A stretch of DNA of 64,000 nucleotides from Candidimonas nitroreducens (GCF_002209565.1 NZ_NJIH01000011.1:1-64000), one strand, 5' to 3'. Positions 52,934 to 63,190 are shown, numbered from the stretch's first letter. Notes: generated by a model not told the origin, from the letters alone. A program made the numbers and translations.

Positions 52934-54112
52934 ATGTTGCATTCGACGCAATTCCCCCGGCCGCTCAAGCGTGCCTTGGCCGCAGCCTGCTTGTTGGGCG
53001 CCGCCCTGTGCCAGCCGGCGCAGGCAAAAGAGCCGCTAAGCATCGGCTCCATCTTGTCGGTGACCGGCCCGGCGGCTTTCCTGGGCGAAGACATGAAGGC
53101 CGGCATGGAGATGGCCATCGATGACATCAATGCCGGCGGCGGCATCAACGGCCAGAAGGTGAAATGGGTGTTCTACGACGCCGAAAGCCAGACCGCCAAG
53201 GCGATCAATGCCACGCGCCGCCTGATCTCCCAGGACAAGGTCGACATCATCGTGGGCGGCGGCAACATGAGCGGCATCGCGCTGGCCATGGCGCCCATCG
53301 TCGAAAAAGCCGGCATGCCCTTTATTTCCACCGAAGGCAGCATGCAGATCGTCACGCCGGTCGACAAGCGCAAGTATGTGTTCAAGAGCACGGTCGACGA
53401 CGATCAGGTCATCGAGCGGGTGCTGGACTACTTCGCCAAGAAAGGCATCAAGAAGGTGGCCCTGCTGGCCGACAGCAGCGGCTTCGGGCAAAGCGCGGTC
53501 GAGCAGATGAAGCAAATTGCGCCCAAGCGCGGCGTGGACGTCATGTACGAGTCGTTCAATCCGTCCGACACCGACCTGACTCCCCAACTGACCAAGATCA
53601 AGGGCGCCGGCGTGCAGGCCATCATCTGCTGGACGGTGACGCCGGCGGGCGTGGTGTTCATCAAGCAGGCCAAGCAGCTCGGCCTGGACAAGCTGACGCT
53701 GGTGCACAGCTACGGCTTCGTCGATCAGCGCTACATGAAGCTGGCCGGCGATGCGGTGGGCAATCTGCTGCTGGTCAGCGTGAAGTTCCCGGTGGGCAGC
53801 GAGCTGCCGGATACCGACAATGTCAAGAGCCGCATCGTCGATCTGACCAAGCGCTTCGAGGCCAAGTACAAGCGGGCGCCCAATCAGTTTGCGGCCCAAA
53901 CCTACGACGCGATCATGCTGGCCCGCATCGCGCTCGAGAAAGGCGGCGCCGACAAGGCCAAGATCCGATCCGCGCTGGAATCCATCCACGGCTACAAGGG
54001 AGTGGGCGGCGTCTTCAATTTCTCGCCCAAGTCGCATTCCGGCTTGGCCAAGGACGACATCGTGATGCTGGACTATCACGACGGCGCCTTCCATCTGGCC
54101 GACTACAAATAG
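52934..54112 (+). CDS. LivK-type ABC transporter substrate-binding protein
   Basis: Periplasmic type I binding protein of the branched-chain amino acid/aromatic (HAAT) class, 392 residues from the ATG at 52934 with AGGAGA upstream. The signal peptide ALAAACLLGAALCQPAQA is followed by KEPLSIGSILSVTGPAAFLGEDMKAGMEMAIDDINAGGGINGQKV, the typical start. It also shows GGGNMSGIALAMAPIVEKAGMPFIS and KKVALLADSSGFGQSAVEQMK. The enzymes in the operon argue for a ligand other than plain leucine, perhaps an aromatic or amide compound. Confidence 0.9.
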   Translation: MLHSTQFPRPLKRALAAACLLGAALCQPAQAKEPLSIGSILSVTGPAAFLGEDMKAGMEMAIDDINAGGGINGQKVKWVFYDAESQTAKAINATRRLISQDKVDIIVGGGNMSGIALAMAPIVEKAGMPFISTEGSMQIVTPVDKRKYVFKSTVDDDQVIERVLDYFAKKGIKKVALLADSSGFGQSAVEQMKQIAPKRGVDVMYESFNPSDTDLTPQLTKIKGAGVQAIICWTVTPAGVVFIKQAKQLGLDKLTLVHSYGFVDQRYMKLAGDAVGNLLLVSVKFPVGSELPDTDNVKSRIVDLTKRFEAKYKRAPNQFAAQTYDAIMLARIALEKGGADKAKIRSALESIHGYKGVGGVFNFSPKSHSGLAKDDIVMLDYHDGAFHLADYK

Positions 54113-54194
54113 GCGACTCCTGCAGTCGGCCAGCGGCATGCCGGCCCAGGGCACGGCATGCCGGGACAGTACGGAAACTTTTTGGAGCACGGCC

Positions 54195-55124
54195 ATGAGC
54201 ACAGCAGTTCTCGAACCGCACACCATACTCGACGAGCCCGACGATATGTTCCCGCTCGATCTGGATGTGCGCATTCCGAAGATCCGCGAACTTTTCCACC
54301 TCGCCACCCAGAAGCAGTGGGATCCGCGCGTCGACATCGACTGGGAGGCCTTCGATCCTGCGCCCTACACGGAAGAGCAGCGCTACGCGGCGCGCCAGTA
54401 CTGGAGCCGCCGCGCCTGGAGCGAATACGGCGCGATCTCTGAAAGCCCGGCCTTGCAGATACGCTTCTGCCACGACAAGTGCGAACCCGACCTGCGGCTG
54501 TTCTTCACCATCCGTTCGCAGGAGGAAAGCCGCCATGCCGAGGCGTGTTTCCGCATGGCCGAGATATTGGGCGGCTATATCGAGCAGCCCGTGCAGAATG
54601 CGTACCAGGGTTCGGTCGCAACCCACGGCGTGCGCAAGATGGCGCTCGACCCCGAAATCTCTGTCGAAGCCATTCTGGCGGCGCTGGTCTGCGGCGCCGA
54701 GGAAATCGCCTTCGATGTGTTCCGGCATCTGGTGGACATCACGCGCGACCCCGTCGCCCGGCAGGTGTGCGCGTCCATCATGCGCGACGAGGTGCGGCAC
54801 TGCGCCTTCGGCTGGCGCTACTTGAATCACCGCATTCCCCACATGAACGCGGAACAGATACGCGTGGTGGAAAACGCCGTCATCACCATGATAGAAAAGG
54901 TCGAGCTCAACGGCTACCACAGCGCGTGGCTGGCGCCGGACAACCCGGCCTCCGAGGCCGAGATGGCGGTCGACCGCCTCACCTGGGAAGCGGGGCTGGG
55001 TTCCACGGTCGAAGAACTGGAAAAGCCGATCTTCGTCAAGACCGTGCAGCGCGTGCGCGAGCAGATGCGCGACTGGGGCGTGAACCTGCCCACGTTCTCG
55101 CACCCCAAGATCGGTGAATTCTGA
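54195..55124 (+). CDS. Ferritin-like diiron protein with complete ligand set
   Basis: 309 residues from the ATG at 54195. A four-helix ferritin-like protein is indicated by ligands in the right order and spacing: Glu77 (AWSEYGA), Glu111-x-x-His114 (QEESRHAEAC), Glu169/170 (GAEEIAFD) and Glu199-x-x-His202 (RDEVRHCAFGW). That makes four carboxylates and two histidines, as in diiron oxygenases and oxidases. No heme or Rieske motif is present. An oxidase or oxygenase acting on the imported compound is inferred; storage ferritins are shorter and different. The next gene is a paralog. It sits between the binding protein and permease genes, an unusual place for an enzyme. Confidence 0.8.
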   Translation: MSTAVLEPHTILDEPDDMFPLDLDVRIPKIRELFHLATQKQWDPRVDIDWEAFDPAPYTEEQRYAARQYWSRRAWSEYGAISESPALQIRFCHDKCEPDLRLFFTIRSQEESRHAEACFRMAEILGGYIEQPVQNAYQGSVATHGVRKMALDPEISVEAILAALVCGAEEIAFDVFRHLVDITRDPVARQVCASIMRDEVRHCAFGWRYLNHRIPHMNAEQIRVVENAVITMIEKVELNGYHSAWLAPDNPASEAEMAVDRLTWEAGLGSTVEELEKPIFVKTVQRVREQMRDWGVNLPTFSHPKIGEF

Positions 55125-55170
55125 ATCGTCCCTGTATTCCTCCGAACCTACGAGCATGGAGATTTCCGCC

Positions 55171-56079
55171 ATGGCCCTGGCCCACAGCACCCGGATACCC
55201 GTCGAGCATCGCTTCCCGCTGCATCTGCGGCGCTCCATCACGTCCATACGCGATCTGTACGAGGCCGGCAAGCAGCAGCGCTGGAATCCCGACACCGACA
55301 TCGCCTGGAGCCGTTTCGACCCAGCGGCCTACGACGCGGCGGCGCTGCAGGCGGCGCGGCTTACCTGGAGCCGCCGCGCCTGGGTGGAATACGCGGGGCT
55401 GGCCGAAACCCCCGCCATTCTGATCCGCTTCTGCCTGGAGGCCGGCCGCGAGTCCGATCCCAAGTACTTCCTGACCGTGCGCAACACCGAAGAGGCCTGG
55501 CAGATCGAAAGCTGCCACCGCTATGCCGGCGTGCTCGGCGGCTATGTGGATCAGCCTTCGTCCGTGCGCGAAAAGACCTTGTTCAACCAGTACAGGCACC
55601 GCCACGCGCTGGATGCCGAGGAAAGCGCCGACGCGTTCTTTGTCGTCCATTCGGCCGTGGAAGATAGCCTGGAACTGGAACTGTGCCGCGCGTACCTGGA
55701 CGACGCGCGCGACCCGGTGGCGCGCCAGATACTCGAGAAAAGCACGCAGGCCAAAGAGCGCCATGCCGCCTTCGGCTGGCTCTATGCGACCGAGCGCGCG
55801 GCGCGCTGGAGCGCGCCGGAACGTGCCCAGGTGTCGGCCCAGGTACTGGCCTATCTGCGCGACATCGAGCTGGCGGGCTACCACTGCGCATGGCTGGGCG
55901 ACCCCGCCAGTGCCGAAGCCCGTGCTGCGCAGGCCACTTCCGAGGCCGGCCTGGGCGCGGCCTCGCAGGAACGGGAGCGAGACCTGCTGTGCGACTACGT
56001 CGCCGCGGTGCGGGCGCGGCTGGGCGAGCTGGGGGTGGATCTGCCCGAACTCAGCCATCCGGCCCTGGGCCGGCTGTAG
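55171..56079 (+). CDS. Paralogous ferritin-like protein with two diiron ligands replaced
   Basis: It is collinear with the preceding protein (FPLHLRRSITSIRDLYEAGKQQRWNPDTDIAWSRFDP against FPLDLDVRIPKIRELFHLATQKQWDPRVDIDWEAFDP), so a tandem duplication is clear. Numbering from the ATG at 55171 (302 residues, GGAG upstream), Glu73, Glu108, Glu164 and His198 are kept. The first ExxH has Gln111 in place of His (EEAWQ) and the second has Lys195 in place of Glu (AKERH). It probably lacks a normal diiron centre and may be a structural partner. A GTG at 55114 overlapping the previous gene and an ATG at 55156 are alternative starts. Confidence 0.78.
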   Translation: MALAHSTRIPVEHRFPLHLRRSITSIRDLYEAGKQQRWNPDTDIAWSRFDPAAYDAAALQAARLTWSRRAWVEYAGLAETPAILIRFCLEAGRESDPKYFLTVRNTEEAWQIESCHRYAGVLGGYVDQPSSVREKTLFNQYRHRHALDAEESADAFFVVHSAVEDSLELELCRAYLDDARDPVARQILEKSTQAKERHAAFGWLYATERAARWSAPERAQVSAQVLAYLRDIELAGYHCAWLGDPASAEARAAQATSEAGLGAASQERERDLLCDYVAAVRARLGELGVDLPELSHPALGRL

Positions 56080-56099
56080 GGCACGTGGCGGGCGCTGAC

Positions 56100-56984
56100 A
56101 TGGGTACATACGGTCAGATCGTACAGTTGCTGGTTGCCGGCCTGACCACCGGCAGCATATATGCCATCGTGGCGGTGGGCTTCAACGTCATTTTCAAGAG
56201 CACCGACGCGCTGAATTTCGCCCAAGGCGAATGGGTCATGACCGGCGGCATGGTCGCGGCCACCGCTTATGCCGCGTGGCATGTTCCGGTGTGGGCGGCT
56301 TGTGTGGCGGGCGTGGCGGCGGTCGGCCTGGTGGGCGCCTTGTCGGAACGGCTGACGATCCATCCGATAGCCAAGCCCACGCCGATCCTGGTGACGCTGG
56401 TCAGCATAGGGCTGGCGATCTGCACCAAGAGTGTGGTGATGCTGACCCTGGGCAAGACGCCGATGGGGTATCCCGCGTTTTCGGGCGACAAGCCGCTGCA
56501 CCTGGCCGGAGCCAGCATTGAACCCCAGAGCTTCTGGGTGCTGGGCCTGGCGGCCCTGTTCATGCTGCTGGTTCATTTGTTCTTCGAGCACACGCTGCTG
56601 GGCAAGACCATGCGCGCCACGGCTGCCGACCGCGACGCCGCCGCCCTGGTGGGCATCAGCGTGCGCAGATCCGTGACCTGGGCCTTCGTGCTGGCGGCGC
56701 TGGCCGGCGGCCTGGCCGGGGTGATCATCACGCCGCTGACCTTCACCTCGTACGACCAGGGCACGATGCTGGGCTTCAAGGGTTTCAGCGCGGCGATGCT
56801 GGGCGGCCTGGGCAGCCTGCAGGGCGCCTTTGTCGGCGGGCTGCTGCTGGGCGTGGTCGAGGCCTTGTCGGGCGGCCTGATTTCCTCGCATTTCAAAGAC
56901 GCGGTGTCCTTCGTCATATTGCTGCTGGTGCTGTTCTGCCGCCCGCAGGGCATGCTGGGCAAGGCCAGGATAGAAAAAGTATGA
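56100..56984 (+). CDS. LivH-type ABC transporter permease
   Basis: Inner-membrane permease, 294 residues from the ATG at 56100 (MGTYGQIVQLLVAGLTTGSIYAIVAVGFNVIFKSTDALNFAQGEW). It has about eight hydrophobic helices and the LivH-type end (GFKGFSAAMLGGLGSLQGAFVGGLLLGVVEAL). It overlaps livM by four bases. Confidence 0.92.
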   Translation: MGTYGQIVQLLVAGLTTGSIYAIVAVGFNVIFKSTDALNFAQGEWVMTGGMVAATAYAAWHVPVWAACVAGVAAVGLVGALSERLTIHPIAKPTPILVTLVSIGLAICTKSVVMLTLGKTPMGYPAFSGDKPLHLAGASIEPQSFWVLGLAALFMLLVHLFFEHTLLGKTMRATAADRDAAALVGISVRRSVTWAFVLAALAGGLAGVIITPLTFTSYDQGTMLGFKGFSAAMLGGLGSLQGAFVGGLLLGVVEALSGGLISSHFKDAVSFVILLLVLFCRPQGMLGKARIEKV

Positions 56985-58072
56985 GTACGCAGCCGATCGA
57001 AACGGGCGTGATCGCGTCGCACGCCGCCGCACCGGGCACGGCACATGGCGCCGCACATGGGGCGGCGCATGGCACGGATCGTGTGTATGGCCGCCACCTG
57101 CGCGTCCTGCTGGCTTTGTGGGTCGTGCTGCTGCTGTTTCCCTGGCTGGCCCCGAGCAGCTACGTGGTCGGCCTGGGCGTGACCTTCTTCATCAATCTGA
57201 TCCTGGTGGCCAGCCTCAATCTGCTGATGGGCTATTGCGGCCAGATCTCGCTGTGCCACAGCGGCTTTTTCGGCCTGGGCGCCTATGTCAGCGGCGTGCT
57301 GTCGGCCAAGTACGGGGTGCCGGTACCGGCAAGCATGGCCTGCGCGCTGGCCCTGACGGCGCTGGCTTCGGTGCTGGTGGGCTTGCCGGCGTTGCGCTTG
57401 CGCGGGCATTACTTGGCCATGGCGACGCTGGGGCTGAACGCCATCCTGTCGGTGCTGTTCGTCGAGCTGGTCGGCCTGACCGGCGGCCCCAACGGCTTGA
57501 GCAATGTGCCGCCGATCGGCATGGCGGGATACAGTCTGGACAGCGACACCGGCTACTTTTATTTTGCCTGGGCGGTGGGCTTGCTGACGATGTGGGGCAT
57601 ACTCAATCTGGTGCATTCGCGCGTGGGGCGCGCCATGAGCAGCCTGGTGGACAGCGAGATCGGCGCCGCCAGCCTGGGGGTCGACACACGCTCCCTGAAG
57701 GTGGCCGTGTTCGCCATATCGGCGACCCTGGCGGCGCTGGCCGGCACGCTGTACGTGCACTACGCGCAGTTCGCTTCGCCCGAAACCTTCAACTTCTCGG
57801 CCTCGGTGCTGCTGGTGGTGATCGTGGCGGTCGGCGGCTGGGGCAAGTACTGGGGGCCGCTGTTCGGCGCCTTGGTGTTTACAGCGGTGCCCGAGATCCT
57901 GCTGGCGTTCCCCGACCTGCAGCTGCTGCTGTTCGGCCTGGGCATGATCGTCGTGCTGGTGTGTTTCCCGGGCGGCATCGCCGGTGCGTGCACGCGCGCG
58001 GCCGCCGCTTTGGCGCGGCGCCGCAAGCCTGCCGGGGAAGCCGTGGGCGCACGGAGGTCGCAGCATGGATGA
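56981..58072 (+). CDS. LivM-type ABC transporter permease
   Basis: Second permease, 363 residues, with LLMGYCGQISLCHSGFFGLGAYVSGVL, LRLRGHYLAMATLGLN and GGWGKYWGPLFGALVFTAVPEIL typical of LivM. The N-terminus carries a short Ala/His/Gly repeat (GAAHGAAHGT) before the first helix. Starts in the ATGA overlap with livH and overlaps livG by eight bases. Confidence 0.92.
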   Translation: MSTQPIETGVIASHAAAPGTAHGAAHGAAHGTDRVYGRHLRVLLALWVVLLLFPWLAPSSYVVGLGVTFFINLILVASLNLLMGYCGQISLCHSGFFGLGAYVSGVLSAKYGVPVPASMACALALTALASVLVGLPALRLRGHYLAMATLGLNAILSVLFVELVGLTGGPNGLSNVPPIGMAGYSLDSDTGYFYFAWAVGLLTMWGILNLVHSRVGRAMSSLVDSEIGAASLGVDTRSLKVAVFAISATLAALAGTLYVHYAQFASPETFNFSASVLLVVIVAVGGWGKYWGPLFGALVFTAVPEILLAFPDLQLLLFGLGMIVVLVCFPGGIAGACTRAAAALARRRKPAGEAVGARRSQHG

Positions 58073-58836
58073 CGCGCGCTATCTCAGTGTTGCCGGGGTG
58101 CATGTCAATTTCGGCGGGCTTGTCGCCCTGTCCGATTTGTCTTTCGACATGCGCCGCGGCCAGATAAAGGGCCTGATAGGGCCCAATGGGGCCGGCAAGA
58201 GCACGCTGTTCAATGTCATCGCCGGCCTGCTGCGCCCGGCGCGCGGCGGCGTGACGTTTCGCGGCCAGGCCATAGAGGGCCTGCCGCCGCACCGGCGCAT
58301 CGGCCTGGGCATGGCCCGCACCTTCCAGAACCTGCAGATCTTCAAAGATCTCAGCGTGCTGGAAAACGTCATGGTGGGCTGCCATTCGCGCTTCGGGTCG
58401 GGGATATTGGCGGCGGTGCTGCGCACGCGCTCGCAGCGCCAGGAAGAAGAGCGCATCCGCGCCATTGCCATGCAAAGGCTCGAGCAGCTCGGCCTGCAGC
58501 ACAAGGCCACGGCCCGGGCCAGCGAGCTCAGTTTCGGCGAAGCCAAGATCCTGGAAATTGCGCGCGCGCTGGCGGCCGACCCGACGCTGCTGCTGCTGGA
58601 CGAGCCCGTGGCCGGCGTGCCGCACGCCGAAGTGCGCCATGTCATGGAGGTCATACGCGAGATCAATCGCAGCGGGGTGGGCATACTGCTGGTCGAGCAC
58701 AACATGGGCTTCGTCATGAATCTCTGCGACGACATCGTGGTGCTCAACTACGGGCGCAAGATCGCCGACGGCAGCGCGCAATCGGTACGCCACGATCCGC
58801 AGGTCTTGCAGGCCTATCTGGGGGAGGACGCCGGCC

Positions 58837-58844
<8 letters not shown>
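58065..58844 (+). CDS. LivG-type ABC transporter ATP-binding protein
   Basis: ATPase, 259 residues from the ATG at 58065 (GGAGG eight bases upstream). It has Walker A GPNGAGKST, LivG-type GMARTFQNLQIFKDLSVLENVMVG, a signature region ASELSFGEAKILEIARAL (LSFGE in place of LSGGQ), and Walker B LLLLDEPVAGV. It overlaps livM upstream and livF downstream. Confidence 0.92.
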
Positions 58845-59550
<706 letters not shown>

Positions 59551-59556
59551 TGAAAT

Positions 59557-60432
59557 ATGGACATGAGCACAAATAGCGCGGATCCGGCGCCCGCCATCGA
59601 TTCCGAACTCGAGAGCCACTACAACCTGCGCGCCCGGCATCCGGAGCGCGGCGCCATCTATCACGGCTTCGCCCAGCGCAGCGCCGCCACCCGGCGCAAC
59701 GCCTCGGCGCATCTCGACTTGCGCTACGGGCCCGAGCCCAGCAGCACGATGGATGTATTCGTTCCCCAGGCCGAGTCGCCGGCCCCCTTGCTGGTATTCA
59801 TCCATGGCGGGTACTGGCGGGCGCTGGACAAGAATAATTTTTCCTTCGTCGCCGATGCCTATCTCGATGCCGGCGTGGCCGTGGCCATGCCCAATTACGC
59901 GCTGGTGCCGCATGCGACGGTGGGCGCCATCGTCGACCAGGTCTGCGCCAGTATGGACTGGCTGATGGGCGAGGCCCCCCGCCTGGGCTTCGACCCCGGC
60001 AGGGTGCTGATATCCGGCCATTCGGCCGGCGGCCACATGGCGGCCATCATGGCGTGCCCGCAGCGCGCGCCGGCCCTGCGCGGCCGCTTGCTGGGCTGTG
60101 TGTGCCTCAGCGGCCTGTTCGACCTGCAGCCCCTGCTGCGCACCTCCGTCAATACCGACCTGAATATGACGCCGGCCGAAGCGCTGGCCTTGAACGTCTA
60201 CGCCGCCGAGCTGGCCGACGTGCCGCTGCTGCTGGCGGCCGGCGAACTCGAGACCGTGGGCTTTCGGTCGCAGAGCGAGGAATTCGCCCGCTATCTGGCC
60301 GCGCGCGGCAGGGCGGCGCAAAGCATGATCGTGCCGGGACGCAACCATTTCGACCTGGTCGGCGAGTTCGCGGATCCCGGCAGCGCGCTGTTCGCGAAGA
60401 CGCTGGCTCTGTTGCGCGGCGCGCGGCAATAA
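59557..60432 (+). CDS. Alpha/beta hydrolase of the arylformamidase (HGGYW) type
   Basis: 291 residues with the HGGxW motif (HGGYW, 83-87) of kynurenine formamidase-like hydrolases, the nucleophile elbow GHSAGGH (Ser156), an acidic residue near Glu230/232 and His264 in PGRNHFD. No signal peptide, so cytoplasmic. It starts six bases after livF, in the same operon. Hydrolysis of an amide, formamide or ester in the imported compound or its oxidation product is inferred. True kynurenine formamidase activity is uncertain because no other kynurenine genes are nearby. Confidence 0.82.
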   Translation: MDMSTNSADPAPAIDSELESHYNLRARHPERGAIYHGFAQRSAATRRNASAHLDLRYGPEPSSTMDVFVPQAESPAPLLVFIHGGYWRALDKNNFSFVADAYLDAGVAVAMPNYALVPHATVGAIVDQVCASMDWLMGEAPRLGFDPGRVLISGHSAGGHMAAIMACPQRAPALRGRLLGCVCLSGLFDLQPLLRTSVNTDLNMTPAEALALNVYAAELADVPLLLAAGELETVGFRSQSEEFARYLAARGRAAQSMIVPGRNHFDLVGEFADPGSALFAKTLALLRGARQ

Positions 60433-60455
60433 TCAACCCAGGAGGCGCGAACACC

Positions 60456-60932
60456 GTGCAAAAAACCGTGCAAAAACACATCAATCCCGCCACGCTGCCG
60501 GCGCCGGCAGGCCCCTACAGCCAGGGCATCTTGAGCACCGGGCCGGGGCAGTGGCTGCACATAGCCGGTCAAATTGGGGTGGACAAGGATGGAAACTGCG
60601 CGCAAGGCATGACGGCCCAGGCCGAGCGCGCCTGGTTCAACCTGCTGGAAGTCCTGCGAGAAGCTGGCATGGGGGTGGAGCATCTGGTGAAAGTCACCAC
60701 CTATGTCACCGAACCATCACTGCTGGGCGAGTTCGCGGCGGTGCGAGCCAAATACCTGGAGCAAGTCCGGCCTGACGCGGCCCGGCCTGACGCGGCTCAA
60801 CCTGGCGCGGCCCAGCCTGGCGCGGCCCAGCCTGTCGCGGCCCGGCCCGCATCCACGCTGATCGTCGTCAAGGCCCTGGCGCGCCCCGAGTGGCTGGTCG
60901 AGGTGGAGGCGGTGGCTTTTCTGCCGGCCTGA
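60456..60932 (+). CDS. RidA/YjgF-family protein with tandem-repeat insertion
   Basis: Rid-family trimeric protein; members deaminate enamines/imines or act in catabolic pathways. A GTG at 60456 with AGGAGG ten bases upstream gives 158 residues. Conserved parts are PAPAGPYSQGILS, WLHIAGQIGVDKDG, LLEVLREAGMGVEHLVKVTTYVT and LVEVEAVAFLP. Residues 105-129 are five pentapeptide repeats (RPDAA, QPGAA type) inserted before the last strand. The canonical catalytic Arg position reads Ala in RPAST, so it belongs to a non-RidA subgroup or is altered. Last gene of the operon. Confidence 0.85.
   Translation: MQKTVQKHINPATLPAPAGPYSQGILSTGPGQWLHIAGQIGVDKDGNCAQGMTAQAERAWFNLLEVLREAGMGVEHLVKVTTYVTEPSLLGEFAAVRAKYLEQVRPDAARPDAAQPGAAQPGAAQPVAARPASTLIVVKALARPEWLVEVEAVAFLPA
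60768..60842 (+). repeat. 15-bp in-frame tandem repeat in the RidA-family gene
   Basis: Five units of CGGCCTGACGCGGCC type (some CAGCCTGGCGCGGCC), encoding RPDAA/QPGAA. They lie between conserved helix and strand segments. Confidence 0.9.
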
Positions 60933-61037
60933 CCGGCACTGCTTTTCCGCGTGCGCCGGCTGTTCCGTGCGCCGTAGCCGCCGCGCGCCGGGCATCCGGC
61001 GCACTTTGCATGCCGGGTTTGATGCGCCCCGCTGCAA

Positions 61038-61838
61038 TCAGGCCAGCACGAAGGGCCGGCCCGTGACCGGCGTGGTCGCCACCGCCATGTCTTGTTCGGC
61101 CATGATGCCGGCCTGCCAGGCCTTGCGGCCGGCTTCTATGCCCAGGCGGAAGGCCTCGGCCATGAGCACCGGGTCGTGGGCGCCGGATACTGCGGAGTTC
61201 AGCAGCACGGCGTCGAAGCCCAGCTCCATGGCCTGTACGGCGTCCATGGGCGAGCCGATGCCGGCATCGACGATCAGCGGTACGTCGGGCATGCGCTCGC
61301 GCAAGGTGCGCAGGGCGTAAGGGTTGAGCAGGCCTTGCCCCGAGCCGATGGGCGCGCCCCAGGGCATGAGCACCCGGCAGCCGGCGTCCAGCAGGCGATT
61401 GCAGGTGACCAGGTCGTCGGTGCAATAGGGAAAGACCTCGAAGCCCTGTTTGACCAGTTCCGCGGCGGCGTTTACCAGCTCGAAGGGGTCGGGCTGCAAA
61501 GTGTAGGTGTCGCCAATGACCTCCAGCTTGATCCAGTGCGTGTCGAAAACCTCGCGCGCCATCTGCGCCAGCGTGATGGCCTCGGCGGCAGTATGGCAGC
61601 CGGCGGTGTTGGGCAGCAGCCGCGCGCCGCTCTGGCGGATGATCTCGAAATAGCCTTGGCCTTGCGGGTTGGAGATGGGCTTGCCGCAGCCCTGGGCCAG
61701 CTGGCGCTTGAGCCCCACCGTGACGACTTCGGCGCCCGAGGCGCGTATGGCCTGCTCCAGCACCAGCGGCGACGGGTAGCCGGCGGTGCCGAGAAAGAAG
61801 CGGCTGGACAGTTCCACGCCAGCGATCGGGAACGGCAT
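61038..61838 (-). CDS. thiG: Thiazole synthase ThiG
   Basis: Forms the thiazole phosphate of thiamine from DXP, dehydroglycine and ThiS thiocarboxylate. From the ATG at 61838 ([46 protein letters not shown]) it is 266 residues. It shows [31 protein letters not shown] with the Schiff-base Lys, [15 protein letters not shown] and [27 protein letters not shown]. It starts two bases after thiS. No thiE follows. Confidence 0.95.
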   Translation of the reverse strand: MPFPIAGVELSSRFFLGTAGYPSPLVLEQAIRASGAEVVTVGLKRQLAQGCGKPISNPQGQGYFEIIRQSGARLLPNTAGCHTAAEAITLAQMAREVFDTHWIKLEVIGDTYTLQPDPFELVNAAAELVKQGFEVFPYCTDDLVTCNRLLDAGCRVLMPWGAPIGSGQGLLNPYALRTLRERMPDVPLIVDAGIGSPMDAVQAMELGFDAVLLNSAVSGAHDPVLMAEAFRLGIEAGRKAWQAGIMAEQDMAVATTPVTGRPFVLA

Positions 61839-61840
61839 GG

Positions 61841-62059
61841 CTAGCCTCCGGTAATGGGTTCGAATGTAGTGATTGCGTCGCGGTCTTGCAGAACCAGCGT
61901 GGCGCGTGCCTGCCTGGCGACGTGCGTGCCGTTGACTGCGCTGGCGATGGGCGCGCCGGGCTCGGCCTCGGGGCGCAGCGTGTCGAGCAGATCCTGCAGC
62001 GTCGAGGACGCGGCGACAGTGTGCTCGACGCCGTTGACGGTGATGCGTATGGTGTTCAC
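61841..62059 (-). CDS. thiS: Sulfur carrier protein ThiS
   Basis: Ubiquitin-fold sulfur carrier, 72 residues from a GTG at 62059. It ends in the required Gly-Gly (EPITGG) and has [18 protein letters not shown] and NGTHVARQ. It sits between thiO and thiG. Confidence 0.92.
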   Translation of the reverse strand: MNTIRITVNGVEHTVAASSTLQDLLDTLRPEAEPGAPIASAVNGTHVARQARATLVLQDRDAITTFEPITGG

Positions 62060-62108
62060 GATAGTGTCTGTGGGTGTCGCGGTATCGGTTCAGGCACAAT
62101 AAATGCGC

Positions 62109-63164
62109 TCAGGTGGCAAATTCCAGTTCCGCCAGCGCTTCCTCGACCAGCGAGGGCGCGATCAGCCAGCCGTGGCGGAACAGGCCGTTGATGCGGGTCA
62201 GGCCGGTTTCGTGCTCGATGCGCGGCAGGTTGTCGGCCAGGGCGGGACGCAGATTGGTTTCGCTGTGCACCACTCGCGCCTCGGCCAGCCCGGGCATCAC
62301 GCTGTGGGCCGCGGCCAGCAGCTCGACGGTGCTGCGCAGCGACACAGGAGAGCGGTCTTCGCTTTCGATCTCGGAGGCCCCCACGACGACGATGCCGTCG
62401 CGGCGCGGCACCAGGTAGACACGATGGCGCGGATGCATCAGGCGCACCGGCCGGTGCAATTGTACGTCAGGCGCGTGCAGCCAGAAGATTTCACCGCGCA
62501 CGCCGCGAACGTTGCGGCAGGAAAGCTGGTTGGCGGGCCCGGGCGGCGCGTCGCCGCGCGCGCCGGTGCCGCGCACATCGAATACCCAGTCGTAATGCAG
62601 GTTCGCGCCGTCAGTATGCAGGGTATGCGGCGACAGGCTGCGCACAGGACTGTTCCAGTGCCAGTGCGCGCCGTCGGCCGAGGCCTGCAGCGCCTGCATG
62701 GCCTGGACGGTATCCACTTGCCCTTCGTGCGGCAGCAGCCAGGCTTGCGACGGCCCTTGTATGGCGGGTTCGAGCTCGGCCAGCTCGCGCAGCGTCAGAA
62801 CCTGGGGGCGGTGCTCTTCGGGAGCCTTTTCGCACAGCAGGCTTATCATCCGCTGCGCCGAACCGGTGTCGTGGCGGTATGCCAGCAGCAGGCTGCCGAT
62901 ACGGTGGAAGTCGGCCGGCCCCTGCAGCTGCGGCAGGATTTCCGCCCACAGCTCGATGGAGCGCAGGCCGTGGCGAAATACATTCAGGTCGGCCGATTCC
63001 AGCTCGGCCGTGGGGCTGAGCATGCCCGCCGCGGTCCAGCCGGCGGCGCCGCGCGCCAGGGAGCCCGCGGCCGGATCATGGATGTGGATTTCGTGGCCTT
63101 GCTGGCAGAGCAGATACGCGAGCAGGCGGCCCAGCAGCCCCGCCCCCGCGACACCAATTTTCAT
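62109..63164 (-). CDS. thiO: Glycine oxidase-like FAD enzyme ThiO
   Basis: DAO-family flavoenzyme that supplies dehydroglycine for thiazole synthesis in aerobes. From the ATG at 63164 ([30 protein letters not shown]) it is 351 residues. It shows the FAD fold, GWTAAGMLSP, VRGEIFWLHAP, VYLVPRRDGIVVVGASEIESEDRSP and the C-terminal GLFRHGWLIAPSLVE. First of thiO-thiS-thiG. No TPP riboswitch motif is seen upstream. Confidence 0.92.
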   Translation of the reverse strand: MKIGVAGAGLLGRLLAYLLCQQGHEIHIHDPAAGSLARGAAGWTAAGMLSPTAELESADLNVFRHGLRSIELWAEILPQLQGPADFHRIGSLLLAYRHDTGSAQRMISLLCEKAPEEHRPQVLTLRELAELEPAIQGPSQAWLLPHEGQVDTVQAMQALQASADGAHWHWNSPVRSLSPHTLHTDGANLHYDWVFDVRGTGARGDAPPGPANQLSCRNVRGVRGEIFWLHAPDVQLHRPVRLMHPRHRVYLVPRRDGIVVVGASEIESEDRSPVSLRSTVELLAAAHSVMPGLAEARVVHSETNLRPALADNLPRIEHETGLTRINGLFRHGWLIAPSLVEEALAELEFAT

Positions 63165-63190
63165 CTGTAATGCACCAAGCAGCCGTGCTG

